Shown one piece after another: positions 1-7,273 of a stretch of 64,000 nucleotides of DNA; position 1 is the first letter of the stretch; every line of letters starts with the position of its first letter. The DNA comes from Photobacterium alginatilyticum. GTDB lineage: Bacteria; Pseudomonadota; Gammaproteobacteria; Enterobacterales; Vibrionaceae. The DNA is taken from NCBI RefSeq assembly GCF_009910675.1, contig NZ_RSEJ01000012.1, positions 1 to 64,000 on the forward strand, written 5' to 3'. A program made the translations under genes and the position numbers. Under the pieces are notes generated by a model that had not been told where the DNA came from, did not search any database, and saw only the letters and a program-made list of their open reading frames with translations.

Positions 1-5
1 GAATT

Positions 6-125
6 TGCTTGGCGACCATAGCATTATGGACCCACCTGATCCCATGCCGAACTCAGTAGTGAAACGTAATAGCGCCGATGGTAGTGTGGGGTCTCCCCAT
101 GTGAGAGTAGGACATCGCCAGGCTT
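6..125 (+). rRNA. rrf: 5S ribosomal RNA
   Basis: Structural RNA of the large ribosomal subunit. The sequence begins TGCTTGGCGACC and ends GTCGCCAGGC-like (ATCGCCAGGCTT), so the two ends can form the closing helix. Internal CCATGCCGAACTCAGTAGTGA and GTGTGGGGTCTCCCCATGTG stretches are typical of gamma-proteobacterial 5S. It is followed by tRNA-Asp and a terminator, so the window starts inside the distal end of an rRNA operon; the 16S and 23S genes would lie to the left. Ends are assigned by comparison with the known Vibrio-type 5S and could be off by one or two bases. Confidence 0.95.
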
Positions 126-165
126 CCAATTTAGATTATCGCAGTGAACGTGCGGTGATTTGAGT

Positions 166-242
166 GGAGCGGTAGTTCAGTTGGTTAGAATACCGGCCTG
201 TCACGCCGGGGGTCGCGGGTTCGAGTCCCGTCCGCTCCGCCA
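166..242 (+). tRNA. tRNA-Asp (anticodon GTC)
   Basis: The 77-nt cloverleaf has acceptor arms GGAGCGG/CCGCTCC, a T-loop GGTTCGAGTCC and an encoded CCA end. The anticodon loop reads CTGTCAC, giving anticodon GTC for aspartate. It lies 40 bases after the 5S gene, as a distal tRNA of an rRNA operon, and is followed within ten bases by a strong terminator. Confidence 0.97.
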
Positions 243-248
243 CTTATA

Positions 249-281
249 CTAAGCCCAAGCAGAAATGCTTGGGCTTTTTTA
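249..281 (+). terminator. Rho-independent terminator of the rRNA-tRNA operon
   Basis: AAGCCCAAGC and GCTTGGGCTT form a 10-bp GC-rich stem with a short loop, followed by a run of T. It directly follows tRNA-Asp and ends the rRNA operon. Confidence 0.93.
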
Positions 282-440
282 CAATATATGTCGCCCTGCT
301 TGTGCGCAAGCCCCGACTAGGCACCCCCGCACCCCCGCCGTTCCGTCACTTCTTCGAAATGTGTGTCCCGGCAGAAATGCTGAGGTTTAACTGTATTGTT
401 CATTTTTGTCCGTTATATAGCCGGATAGCCCAAGACTCTG

Positions 441-1391
441 CTAGGTGGCAAGGTTAACCTGAGAGCCTTCATTTTTTTCAACTACAAAGTGTTTTGCGAG
501 CAGTTCAAGCAGGCTCTCTTTGTAGGGTTCATGTCTCTTATTCCCTAATAGACTGGCAATTTCTTGGCCGACGGGAGAAAGACGGTAATATGTCAGGGAG
601 ACTCTTTTTTTAATCGGACGCAGTAAATAACGTGAACCTTGGTAGCCAAATGCAAGCGGAGACTCGATATCGATCTCGCCTGATTCCAGCTCGCTGCGAA
701 GTAACAACCCCAGCTCCATGAGCACGAGTAAGTTCGAATAAGGTAACTGGTAGTTGCCGAGCGCTAGTTTATCGGATGAAGGAGAGCGTAAAATTTGAAG
801 TCCGCTATGCCGAACTTTAATGCTGGTCAGCAGCTTTTTACTTTCATCACTGCCAAAATGACAACTTAACATGCAGGCGCGGTGAAAGGTTTGCGCCTCC
901 TTTTGGGTCATGTTTCTGAGAGTATCGAGTGTTTTTAGGGACGTTGATCCCGGAGTAATGATCTCTTGCTTGAGCACTCGGCTCCATAGCTTTTGCATTG
1001 AGGCACCGCGTATGTGCTTAGCAATGGAGATGAAATGATATAGCCAGTCTGGATCAGGCTCTCCGGCTGTTTCATCGCTGCAATTGTCGTAAGCAAGCTT
1101 GAATATCCGCTCCAGGTTTTCTTGTTCGTGCTGTGACTCCTTTAATAGTCGGTATTCGGTTCTTTCTACGATATCTTTTTCTGAATCGTTTGTGATGAGA
1201 TGGCTGACAGCGTGAAGGCAGGCAAGCTCTTTAGCTCTTGCCTGACTGCTTCGAATATAGTTATTGGTTTCTTCTTTTTTTACTGTTGGTACTGCGGCTG
1301 TTGTTGGCGCAGTGTTGGTGTCCTTGTCTGCATTATCCATAGCGGGCTCAAGGTTGATTAGTCTGGCTATAGTTTTACCAGTTGATCGCAT
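441..1391 (-). CDS. TIGR03899-type conserved hypothetical protein
   Basis: A 316-residue soluble protein of unknown function. It resembles what I remember of the TIGR03899 family, found mainly in Vibrionaceae and Shewanella relatives. Recalled family features include the N-terminal STGKTIARLINLEP stretch, a middle region with DPDWLYHFI and LWSRVLKQE, and a C-terminal YYRLSPVGQEIASLLG segment that looks like a winged-helix end. No signal peptide or membrane segment is seen. The ATG at 1391 has only a weak ribosome-binding site; another ATG 16 codons in is possible. It stands alone, convergent with the rRNA operon. The family call is from memory of sequence patterns; no biochemical role is known to me. 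Confidence 0.65.
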   Translation of the reverse strand: MRSTGKTIARLINLEPAMDNADKDTNTAPTTAAVPTVKKEETNNYIRSSQARAKELACLHAVSHLITNDSEKDIVERTEYRLLKESQHEQENLERIFKLAYDNCSDETAGEPDPDWLYHFISIAKHIRGASMQKLWSRVLKQEIITPGSTSLKTLDTLRNMTQKEAQTFHRACMLSCHFGSDESKKLLTSIKVRHSGLQILRSPSSDKLALGNYQLPYSNLLVLMELGLLLRSELESGEIDIESPLAFGYQGSRYLLRPIKKRVSLTYYRLSPVGQEIASLLGNKRHEPYKESLLELLAKHFVVEKNEGSQVNLAT

Positions 1392-1482
1392 TATTTGGCA
1401 ATATACGTGACTTTTGTGTTAATGAGTGGTTAAATTTGTTGCGTTAATGAGTTTTACGAAATAGAGGATGAGGGAGGTGCTG

Positions 1483-1569
1483 ATGAATAAGTCCGGTAAA
1501 CGACTTACTGATGTGCTGCTGGTTTTAGGCTATATAACAGTACTGGCTTATCTTGCTATGTACCTTTAG
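1483..1569 (+). CDS. Small hydrophobic peptide (28 aa), putative single-pass membrane protein
   Basis: A short ORF starts at an ATG preceded by AGGGAGG with 5 bases between, an excellent ribosome-binding site. The peptide begins MNKSGKRLTDVL: a basic head, then about 17 hydrophobic residues (VLLVLGYITVLAYLAMY), which is typical of a small inner-membrane peptide. The stop codon at 1567-1569 lies in the loop of a 13-bp perfect hairpin (1545-1589). It is encoded opposite to both neighbours, in the gap between the TIGR03899-type gene and the end of the zinc locus. I do not recognise a family. That it is translated is inferred only from the Shine-Dalgarno and the amphipathic layout. Confidence 0.5.
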   Translation: MNKSGKRLTDVLLVLGYITVLAYLAMYL

Positions 1570-1589
1570 CGATGCAAGCAAGATAAGCC
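1545..1589. repeat. 13-bp perfect inverted repeat (hairpin) at the end of the small ORF
   Basis: GGCTTATCTTGCT at 1545-1557 and AGCAAGATAAGCC at 1577-1589 are exact reverse complements around a 19-nt loop. No T-run follows on either strand, so this is not a standard intrinsic terminator. It may stabilise or end transcripts from the zinc operon (leftward) or the small ORF (rightward). Confidence 0.75.
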
Positions 1590-1620
1590 TTGGGTATAAA
1601 GGAGAGACAGATGTTATGTA

Positions 1621-2103
1621 CTACATATCATCGTACTCTTCCAGGGCCGTACCTTCTAACAGGTAGCCGACCTCTGCCATATCATGACTGATATGCTGGG
1701 TTTGCAAAGTACCGACAACATATACCACATCCCATAGCTGCTGGATGGGAGCCCCTTTTTCAAATTTCACATAAATGATTTGGTTCGGCGGCGGTGGTGG
1801 CACATGAATACAGGCTCCAAAGTAGGGCACTAGCAAGAATTCAGTTACAGCTTTGTCATCCCCTTCCAATGGAATAACAAAGCCCGGGATCTTTACCTTG
1901 CTTCCATTTAGCTCGGTACGGACCTTACCGATCATTGACTGTTTTACAGCCGCACTATTATGGTCGAGTACAGGCATACTATTACTGTTGAATTGCTGCC
2001 TTTCCTGCTCCGGGACTAGATCTATCCAATCCAGAGTCAGCACATCACTGGCATAGCTCGTTAATGGTAACCAGCAACATAATACAATAAGCCATTTCTT
2101 CAT
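1621..2103 (-). CDS. DUF3299 secreted protein, last gene of the zinc locus
   Basis: A 160-residue protein with a clear signal peptide (residues 1-18, ending TSYA) and the DUF3299 signature GACIHVPPPPPNQ at about 96-108. It is therefore predicted periplasmic, possibly peripheral to the membrane. The conserved Cys-His pair in that motif could bind metal or lipid; the biochemical role of the family is not established. It starts 11 bases after the end of the FtsX-like permease gene, so it is almost surely in the same leftward operon as ZrgA and the ABC pair. This arrangement recalls the five-gene V. cholerae zrgABCDE zinc-uptake locus. Confidence 0.8.
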   Translation of the reverse strand: MKKWLIVLCCWLPLTSYASDVLTLDWIDLVPEQERQQFNSNSMPVLDHNSAAVKQSMIGKVRTELNGSKVKIPGFVIPLEGDDKAVTEFLLVPYFGACIHVPPPPPNQIIYVKFEKGAPIQQLWDVVYVVGTLQTQHISHDMAEVGYLLEGTALEEYDDM

Positions 2104-2114
2104 TTTCTATCCTA

Positions 2115-3374
2115 TTAAACCTTTATTGTCATACCGTCTGCCAGAGAGTGTTGGTAGGCGCGTAGCGCTGGAAGCACCCCAACAATGATTCCCGCTAGCT
2201 GAACAACCCCAAGCAATAGCATCTCGTAAGACGTTAGTCCGCTGATCTTGATAAATAACCCGAATTGCTGCTGGATAAACGGCTGCGTGATAAACATTAA
2301 GCTATAAAGCAAAGCGGTGCCAAGTGCAATCCCAATTGCTGTCAGTACCGTAGCTTCACTGACCAAGAGGAAGAAGATATGGTTGGGTCTGGCCCCCATG
2401 GCTCTTAGTATTGCCATTTCTCGCCGTCTTTCATTTAGGCTGGTCAGCAGGCTGGTCAACATCCCCAACAAGCCAGCGATAACGACAAAGCCGGACACAA
2501 CGAGAAGTGCCTGCTCGGCGATTGACATCATACCCCACAGTTCATGCAGAGCGATCCCGGGCATAATGGCACTCAGTGGCTCTTTCGAATATGTGTTGAT
2601 ATAGCGCTGCAGTGCAAAGGTCTGTATTTTTGAATTGAGCCCTAGCATGAAGGCGGTAATTTGTTTCGGCTCGAACTGATAGTTTGCTAATGTTTGTGCA
2701 TCAGGTGTATGGCCTAATTTGGCTCCTGACTCCCAGCCAATATGAATGGCTTCAATCGCGCCTAAAGAGACATGGACACTGCGATCAACCGGCGTTCCTG
2801 TTGGTTCCAGTATGCCGACTACCTTGAAAGGCAAATTATCATGTCGGTTGAAGGACTTATCACTGATACCATGGGCGATGACGATTTCGTCATCAAGCTG
2901 ATAGTTGAGCGTCTTAGCGACTTCAGCCCCTAAGACGGTCTCGAACAAGCCTGTAAACTCCCGGCCTTCGGCGAAATTAAGGTGTTGCTTTTGACCATAT
3001 TGGTAATGCGTGAAGTAGGCATGATTGGTACCGATCACGCGGTAACCCTGGTGGGAGTCACCAAGTGAGATTGGTATTGACCACTTCACCGAGCGGTGTT
3101 GGCTAATTTCCTGGTAGCTTTGCCAGTCAATGTTGTTGGTTGCGTTACCAATCCGAAAGACGGAATAAAGCAGCAGATTCACCTGTCCTGAACGGGAGCC
3201 AACTATTAAATCCGTTCCTGAAATCGTATTGGCGAAGCTGGATTTAGCCTGAGTACGAACTCTTTCAACGCCAAGCAGTAGGGTGACGGAAATGGCGACG
3301 GTCAGCAGAGTAAGGAATGCTGTTGTTTTGCGGTTAGTCAGGCTTTGCCATGCCAGTCGGAATATCGCGCCCAT
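2115..3374 (-). CDS. FtsX/MacB-family ABC transporter permease of the zinc locus
   Basis: A 419-residue integral membrane protein with the LolC/MacB topology. One N-terminal membrane helix (about 15-38) is followed by a large periplasmic domain (about 40-290). Three C-terminal helices, about 285-410, hold the FtsX-domain motif NERRREMAILRAMGA. It overlaps the upstream ATPase gene by one base (TAATG), so translation is probably coupled. Such exporters usually extract lipoproteins or move signals rather than importing ions, so its part in zinc acquisition is inferred from its neighbours and from the V. cholerae Zrg system, not from the fold. Confidence 0.88.
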   Translation of the reverse strand: MGAIFRLAWQSLTNRKTTAFLTLLTVAISVTLLLGVERVRTQAKSSFANTISGTDLIVGSRSGQVNLLLYSVFRIGNATNNIDWQSYQEISQHRSVKWSIPISLGDSHQGYRVIGTNHAYFTHYQYGQKQHLNFAEGREFTGLFETVLGAEVAKTLNYQLDDEIVIAHGISDKSFNRHDNLPFKVVGILEPTGTPVDRSVHVSLGAIEAIHIGWESGAKLGHTPDAQTLANYQFEPKQITAFMLGLNSKIQTFALQRYINTYSKEPLSAIMPGIALHELWGMMSIAEQALLVVSGFVVIAGLLGMLTSLLTSLNERRREMAILRAMGARPNHIFFLLVSEATVLTAIGIALGTALLYSLMFITQPFIQQQFGLFIKISGLTSYEMLLLGVVQLAGIIVGVLPALRAYQHSLADGMTIKV

Positions 3375-4066
3375 TAATTGCTCCCTTGTGCTGCTCGGTT
3401 TAACTCGTTGAGTGCAATGCTACGGTCAAACAAGGATTCTAATGTTTCATCGTGGCTGACAAACAGTAAGGTTGTCTCCGCCTTGTCGCATTCCGCCATG
3501 AGTAGTTGGATAAAGGCTTCACGGTTGTCATGATCGAGTGCAGACGTTGGCTCGTCTGCGATTAATAGCTCCGGTTGGCCTATCAGTGCCCTTGCTGCCG
3601 CGACCCGTTGTTGCTGGCCGATGCTCAGCTCGGTTATTGGCTTCTCAAGATATTCTTGAGGTAAGTGTAACTGGGTTAATAACCGCTTAGCCTCTAAGTC
3701 CATAGCTCCCGATAGCCGGCCTTTTCGCAGACGGGAGAAGCGGCACGGCAGCAGGACATTATCAATCACAGAGAGGTAGGGAAGCAGATTGAACATCTGA
3801 AAAATATAACCAATATGGTTTGCCCTGAATTGATCTCTATGTGTTGGCTTTTGTTGGCTGAAGGGCTGTTGCAATAGCTGAATGTCACCTGACGTTGGTT
3901 GCGAAATCCCTGCCAGTAAACTTAACAAGCTGGACTTGCCACTCCCGCTGGGGCCTTTCAGAAAGACTTTTTCACCTTTCTTTATCGTCAAGGATGGAAT
4001 ATCGAGGAGATCCTCCGTCTGTTTTGGCCAACGGAATGTTATGTCGGTGAGTTCAATAACGTTCAT
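3374..4066 (-). CDS. LolD/MacB-type ABC transporter ATP-binding protein of the zinc locus
   Basis: A 230-residue cytoplasmic ATPase. Walker A is GPSGSGKS (about 38-45), the Q-loop is near IGYIFQMFNLLPYLSV (85-100), the signature is LSIGQQQR (147-154), Walker B is LLIADEPT (167-174) with a following SALD D-loop, and the switch histidine is in FVSHD. This is the MJ0796/LolD class that pairs with FtsX-like permeases, and the permease gene overlaps its stop codon. The ATG at 4066 is preceded by AGGGAAA. The signature reads LSIGQ instead of the usual LSGGQ, which is tolerated in this family. Confidence 0.93.
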   Translation of the reverse strand: MNVIELTDITFRWPKQTEDLLDIPSLTIKKGEKVFLKGPSGSGKSSLLSLLAGISQPTSGDIQLLQQPFSQQKPTHRDQFRANHIGYIFQMFNLLPYLSVIDNVLLPCRFSRLRKGRLSGAMDLEAKRLLTQLHLPQEYLEKPITELSIGQQQRVAAARALIGQPELLIADEPTSALDHDNREAFIQLLMAECDKAETTLLFVSHDETLESLFDRSIALNELNRAAQGSN

Positions 4067-4079
4067 AGTTTTCCCTGAA

Positions 4080-4098
4080 ATGGGGGGAAGCCCCCCAT
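4080..4098. repeat. 8-bp perfect G/C hairpin between zrgA and the ATPase gene
   Basis: ATGGGGGG at 4080-4087 and CCCCCCAT at 4091-4098 are exact complements with a 3-nt loop, in the 62-base gap between zrgA and the ATPase gene. There is no T-run, so it may act as a partial terminator or a 3' stabiliser that sets more zrgA than transporter mRNA. That role is an inference. Confidence 0.7.
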
Positions 4099-4128
4099 CG
4101 TGAATGGATTGTTGCTATAAGCCAAAGC

Positions 4129-4908
4129 TTAGAATTTAAATACTGTAGTGGTAGGCGTTAGCTGTGCAGCGCTTTGGTTGGTATCTGTAATCGCCTGGAC
4201 AGTGATTTTTTCCGTGGTCGGGAAGTGGCTGAACCAGTTAACCTGCAGAGAGGTTAGCTGTTCAATATTATCGCATCGGAACACATACTGAGCAGAGAAC
4301 TCACCATGCCCCGCATGGCTATCATGGTTGTGCTCGTCGTGATCGTGCCCCGCATGGCTATCATGGTCATGCTCGTCGTGCTCGTGTCCCGTATGGCTGT
4401 CATGGTCATGCTCGTCGTGATCGTGTTCTGCATGGCTGTCATGGTCATGCTCGTCGTGATCGTGTCCTGCATGGTCGTCATGGTCATGCTCGTCGTGATC
4501 GTGTTCTGCATGGCTGTCATGGTCATGCTCGTCGTGATCGTCTCCTGCATGGTCGTCATGGCCATCATCAGCTGTCAACGTTTCTGTCACATGCACATCG
4601 ACCAGGTGGCAGTTTGACGCCGAGGAGAAAGCAAAGAGTTCCCCTGCGTTGTTAAGCTGTGCAATCGCGCTTGCTAGTTGCTGGTGTTGTTGCTTGTTGG
4701 TTGGTGCATGTTCAAAGCCAACAACATCCGCACCCGGGGCCGTGATCTCCATCAGTAAATCTTTGCCGTCTTGAGCAATATTGAATTCAACGACACCGTG
4801 TACATGGGCGTCGTGCTGGCGAAAAGTGTCTTCTGCTGATGCAGGGGTAGCCATTGTCAGTGTGCTTAACATTAGTGCACACGTTGAAAGACGGTAAGGA
4901 AAAGCCAT
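4129..4908 (-). CDS. zrgA: ZrgA family zinc uptake protein (DUF2796) with histidine/aspartate repeats
   Basis: A 259-residue periplasmic protein with a signal peptide ending TPASA (about 1-25). The domain (DUF2796, named ZrgA in Pfam) starts HDAHVHGVVEFNIA at 32-45 and resumes after 203 with EFSAQYVFRCDN. The insert between them holds six 13-residue repeats (125-202, bases 4303-4536) of the form HDEHDHDSHAEHD, very rich in metal ligands. V. cholerae ZrgA is a zinc-regulated protein needed with the ZrgBCDE proteins for zinc uptake. It has a strong ribosome-binding site (ACAGGAG) before ATG 4908, and is co-directional with the ABC pair. Two cysteines (C100 and the one in RCDN) may form a disulfide. 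Repeat number is likely to vary between strains. Confidence 0.88.
   Translation of the reverse strand: MAFPYRLSTCALMLSTLTMATPASAEDTFRQHDAHVHGVVEFNIAQDGKDLLMEITAPGADVVGFEHAPTNKQQHQQLASAIAQLNNAGELFAFSSASNCHLVDVHVTETLTADDGHDDHAGDDHDEHDHDSHAEHDHDEHDHDDHAGHDHDEHDHDSHAEHDHDEHDHDSHTGHEHDEHDHDSHAGHDHDEHNHDSHAGHGEFSAQYVFRCDNIEQLTSLQVNWFSHFPTTEKITVQAITDTNQSAAQLTPTTTVFKF
4303..4536 (-). repeat. Six 39-bp in-frame tandem repeats inside zrgA
   Basis: Six consecutive 39-bp units encode HDEHDHDSHAEHD and variants (A/T, E/G and D/S exchanges). The near-identical DNA, for example repeated CATGGCTGTCATGGTCATGC on the plus strand, gives spurious long ORFs in other frames. The repeat adds a low-affinity metal-binding arm to ZrgA. 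Confidence 0.92.
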
Positions 4909-4952
4909 GATAACTCCTGTCTAAAAAAATAGTGAAAATCGATACATTAGTT

Positions 4953-5240
4953 TCAGACGGTTACCGGTGGTGATCTTGCCAAAGGCTGTGTGGGAAGACG
5001 GTGGCCTGTTAGAACAGTTGTTTGGCGGGTATGCTGGGTTGGCGACTGTGCCGGCAAGGCATCGAGTTCCATGATTGGCGTTGTAACATGTACCAGATGG
5101 CAGATGCTACATTCCTGTACATGATGATGGCTGCTCTCGACTTCTAATTCATGCAATACCTTTAGCGGCCCAATCAAACAGATCAAGCTAATGCAGAGTA
5201 TTGTACATAGGTGTAAGCACCGAGAGTTGAAACGGAACAC
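4953..5240 (-). CDS. Small Cys/His-rich membrane-anchored protein, first gene of the zinc locus
   Basis: A 95-residue protein with one N-terminal hydrophobic helix (about 10-27), then a predicted periplasmic tail carrying HHHVQECSICHLVHV. That CxxC flanked by histidines looks like a metal site. The start is a GTG with a weak ribosome-binding site, so the exact N-terminus is uncertain. It lies 44 bases upstream of zrgA in the same direction and directly below the Zur-box-like palindrome, so it is probably the first gene of the zinc operon. I do not firmly recognise the family; a Vibrio-restricted DUF is possible. A metal-sensing or chaperone role is inference. Confidence 0.68.
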   Translation of the reverse strand: MFRFNSRCLHLCTILCISLICLIGPLKVLHELEVESSHHHVQECSICHLVHVTTPIMELDALPAQSPTQHTRQTTVLTGHRLPTQPLARSPPVTV

Positions 5241-5274
5241 GATAGAAATAGAAAAGCCATCACCAGAACATAAT

Positions 5275-5289
5275 TGTAATAATATAACA
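5275..5289. promoter_or_regulatory. Zur-box-like operator before the zinc locus
   Basis: TGTAATA-A-TATAACA is a 7-1-7 palindrome with one symmetric mismatch. It closely fits the known gamma-proteobacterial Zur core TGTTATAnTATAACA. It lies 35 bases upstream of the first gene of the zrgA operon, where a repressor would block its promoter. No other copy is seen nearby. Confidence 0.72.
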
Positions 5290-5346
5290 TTACTTTTTGT
5301 CGTTGGTCATGGCTTTGTTGCTAACTATAAGAATTAATTGAATTGG

Positions 5347-5898
5347 TTACAAATTAGTCTTAACTAAGCCAAGCGCTTGTTCGATTTCTGAAGGACTGAG
5401 TTTGCCTTCTTTGACAAATAGAACCTTACTCTCTTTGTTCAAAACTATGATTGCAGAGCTTTCTTCCTGCAGTTTCCAGGTGGCATGCACGTTGCCTTCA
5501 GCGTCTAGTATCATAGAAGACCATGAAAATTCTCGCTTGCTGTCTTCTGCTGACGAGGCAACAAAGCTGCCAGTCCCCCAGATTGCATCATCCTGGTTAA
5601 TGATTGTTGTTGTCTGGTATTTCTCCGCAGGCAAATTGGCTGCTGTGATGGCCTGCATGAGTTCTGCATTCATTTCTTTTGCCGCGCTGCGGCCAGCGAT
5701 TGCCTGAATGACTCGGACCTTACCTGTCAGCTGTGAACTATTCCAGTTTTGGTAGACGATATCGTCGCCTTGCAAGGTGATCTCACCTTTGTCAGAAACG
5801 ACCGCCGAAGGGATTGTTTCACCCACTTGGATAGTATGGGCCGCTGCCAGACTTGGTAATAATGCAGCAAGTAAAGCAATCATTGGCTTCTTATTCAT
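5347..5898 (-). CDS. ytfJ: YtfJ family periplasmic protein
   Basis: A 183-residue protein (start chosen at ATG 5898, which gives the signal peptide MNKKPMIALLAALLPSLAAA; an ORF extends 31 codons further upstream). The mature part has a thioredoxin-like fold typical of YtfJ (HTIQVGETIP, VRVIQAIAGRSAAKEMN, TTTIINQDDAIWGTG, STMILDAEG-like SSMILDAEG) but lacks a CxxC redox pair. Function is unknown. It is divergent from ytfK, as in E. coli, where ytfJ, ytfK, msrA, tamA, tamB, ytfP, ppa, fbp and mpl cluster. The final residues KEGKLSPSEIEQAL match the family end. Confidence 0.92.
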   Translation of the reverse strand: MNKKPMIALLAALLPSLAAAHTIQVGETIPSAVVSDKGEITLQGDDIVYQNWNSSQLTGKVRVIQAIAGRSAAKEMNAELMQAITAANLPAEKYQTTTIINQDDAIWGTGSFVASSAEDSKREFSWSSMILDAEGNVHATWKLQEESSAIIVLNKESKVLFVKEGKLSPSEIEQALGLVKTNL

Positions 5899-6215
5899 TG
5901 TATTTATTCCATTTATTGTTAGACGCTTCATTATCTTAGAACAGTTAGCGGCAGCTGGTAAAACCAGTTGAGAATAGTCGATCTGAATCACTAATTATTA
6001 GACTCCTTGTCGGTCTAGGGATGTTTTTGGGGAATGTTTGTCGCTGATCTTATAGGCAATTACAATTTTTCTGTTCTACATTGATTACTTGGCTGACGTG
6101 ACTTTGAGGGATAGGCTAACAAGCCTGGCAAGTAAATTGCTTTATTTTTCGACGGAAGGTTGAAACATTCTTGGTATGGCGGGGTCTACTGCTGTATCGG
6201 TGTTGCGAGGGATAT

Positions 6216-6425
6216 ATGCTTAGAGTTTTCAAACACTATCGTCCTAATCAGGTTGCCCGCTACGTAAAGAGCTACTTTCGTGGTCGGGTGTTTATTATGG
6301 GAGTCGGCGGATTCGAATTCGACTGCGGGCGTTTGCTGCCGCCCAAAAGACAGGATTTAAAAGCGCTAAATGTATTGTCGGAGGTCAACAGAGAAATTGA
6401 CCTCCTGGCCGCTGAGGCAGTATAG
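6216..6425 (+). CDS. ytfK: YtfK family protein (DUF1107), SpoT-stimulating stringent response factor
   Basis: A 69-residue protein beginning MLRVFKHYRPNQVARYVKSY, the DUF1107/YtfK pattern, with FRGRVFIMGVGGFEF and an end SEVNREIDLLAAEA that match E. coli YtfK closely. In E. coli YtfK binds SpoT and favours (p)ppGpp synthesis in phosphate and fatty-acid starvation. The start at ATG 6216 is chosen over the open frame from 6171 because GAGGG precedes it and the family length is 68-69. It sits next to ytfJ and msrA as in E. coli. Confidence 0.9.
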   Translation: MLRVFKHYRPNQVARYVKSYFRGRVFIMGVGGFEFDCGRLLPPKRQDLKALNVLSEVNREIDLLAAEAV

Positions 6426-6465
6426 CCAGGTCTGGACCCTGGCTATGGATGACCAGGACACGGGA

Positions 6466-7101
6466 TCACTGGGGAGGCAGACAAATACCTGTGCCCCCTA
6501 GTCCACAGTATCCTCCGGGGTTCTTGGCAAGGTATTGCTGATGGTATTCTTCTGCAAAATAATAGTTGCCAGCCGGTTCTATCTCAGTGGTGATTTCGTG
6601 CAGGTGTTGCTGTTGCTTTAAGGCTACCTGGTAGTGCTCTTTACTCTGCAATGCCTGATCGAGCTGTGAGGGAGAAGTGGTATAGATGACGGAACGGTAC
6701 TGGGTTCCGACATCATTGCCTTGCTGCATTCCCTGTGTCGGATCATGATTTTCCCAAAACTGTGCAAACATTTGTTTTAGCGGTATTTGAGCAGGGTCAA
6801 AAAGAATCCGTACCACTTCGGTATGTCCGGTTTTACCAGTGCAGACTTCTTCATAGCTCGGATTCGGGGTAAACCCTCCACTATAGCCCACAGAGGTACT
6901 GTAGACTCCGTCAAGTTGCCAAAAGAGTCTCTCTGCTCCCCAGAAACAACCCATACCAACAATAAGCTCTTCTAGCCCTTCGGGCTTATGATCATTGATA
7001 GGGGTACCATTGACAGCATGTGGCAGGGAAGGAAGGATTGGCGTCGCCCTACCAATGAGTGCAGCCTCCGGTGAGATCATGACTTGTTTCTTTGCTGACA
7101 T
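6466..7101 (-). CDS. msrA: Peptide-methionine (S)-S-oxide reductase MsrA
   Basis: A 211-residue enzyme that reduces methionine-S-sulfoxide in oxidised proteins and free amino acid using thioredoxin. The catalytic motif [13 protein letters not shown] places the nucleophile at C52. Substrate-site residues appear in [24 protein letters not shown], and resolving cysteines in the C-terminal [15 protein letters not shown] (about 198 and 206). The N-terminal extension of about 45 residues is usual for the E. coli-like class. ATG 7101 has a good AAGGAAA site. It is transcribed away from tamA, with a 172-base divergent promoter region between them. Confidence 0.97.
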   Translation of the reverse strand: MSAKKQVMISPEAALIGRATPILPSLPHAVNGTPINDHKPEGLEELIVGMGCFWGAERLFWQLDGVYSTSVGYSGGFTPNPSYEEVCTGKTGHTEVVRILFDPAQIPLKQMFAQFWENHDPTQGMQQGNDVGTQYRSVIYTTSPSQLDQALQSKEHYQVALKQQQHLHEITTEIEPAGNYYFAEEYHQQYLAKNPGGYCGLGGTGICLPPQ

Positions 7102-7273
7102 TGTTATTTCCTTTTACATTGTCTTTACAGAGAAAGTAGAGGAATCTTGACAGACAATCAATATCGTTTGATTTGTCCTTATATAATGTTGGCAGTTATG
7201 GCTGCCCTTTGTCAGAATTATTACTGCGCGCGACAAACAAAAATAAAGCTTTTAGTAGTGAAGCCAAATAAGA

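Noticed and set aside
269..457. Plus-strand ORF of 62 codons after tRNA-Asp
   Set aside because: It starts inside the operon terminator, has no ribosome-binding site and its composition looks random; it also runs into the next gene.
4254..4617. Long ORFs in other frames over the zrgA repeats, and a CRISPR-like look to the repeats
   Set aside because: The 39-bp units are head to tail with no spacers and are in frame in ZrgA; the methionine/valine-rich alternative proteins are by-products of the repeat.
6423..6445. 8-bp inverted repeat TAGCCAGG/CCTGGCTA after ytfK
   Set aside because: The stem is short with a 7-nt loop and no T-run; it overlaps the ytfK stop and may be chance, so it is not listed as a terminator.
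7147..7187. TTGACA and TATAAT upstream of tamA
   Set aside because: The two elements are 29 bases apart, too far for a sigma-70 promoter; the TATAAT alone could be a -10 but its -35 is poor.
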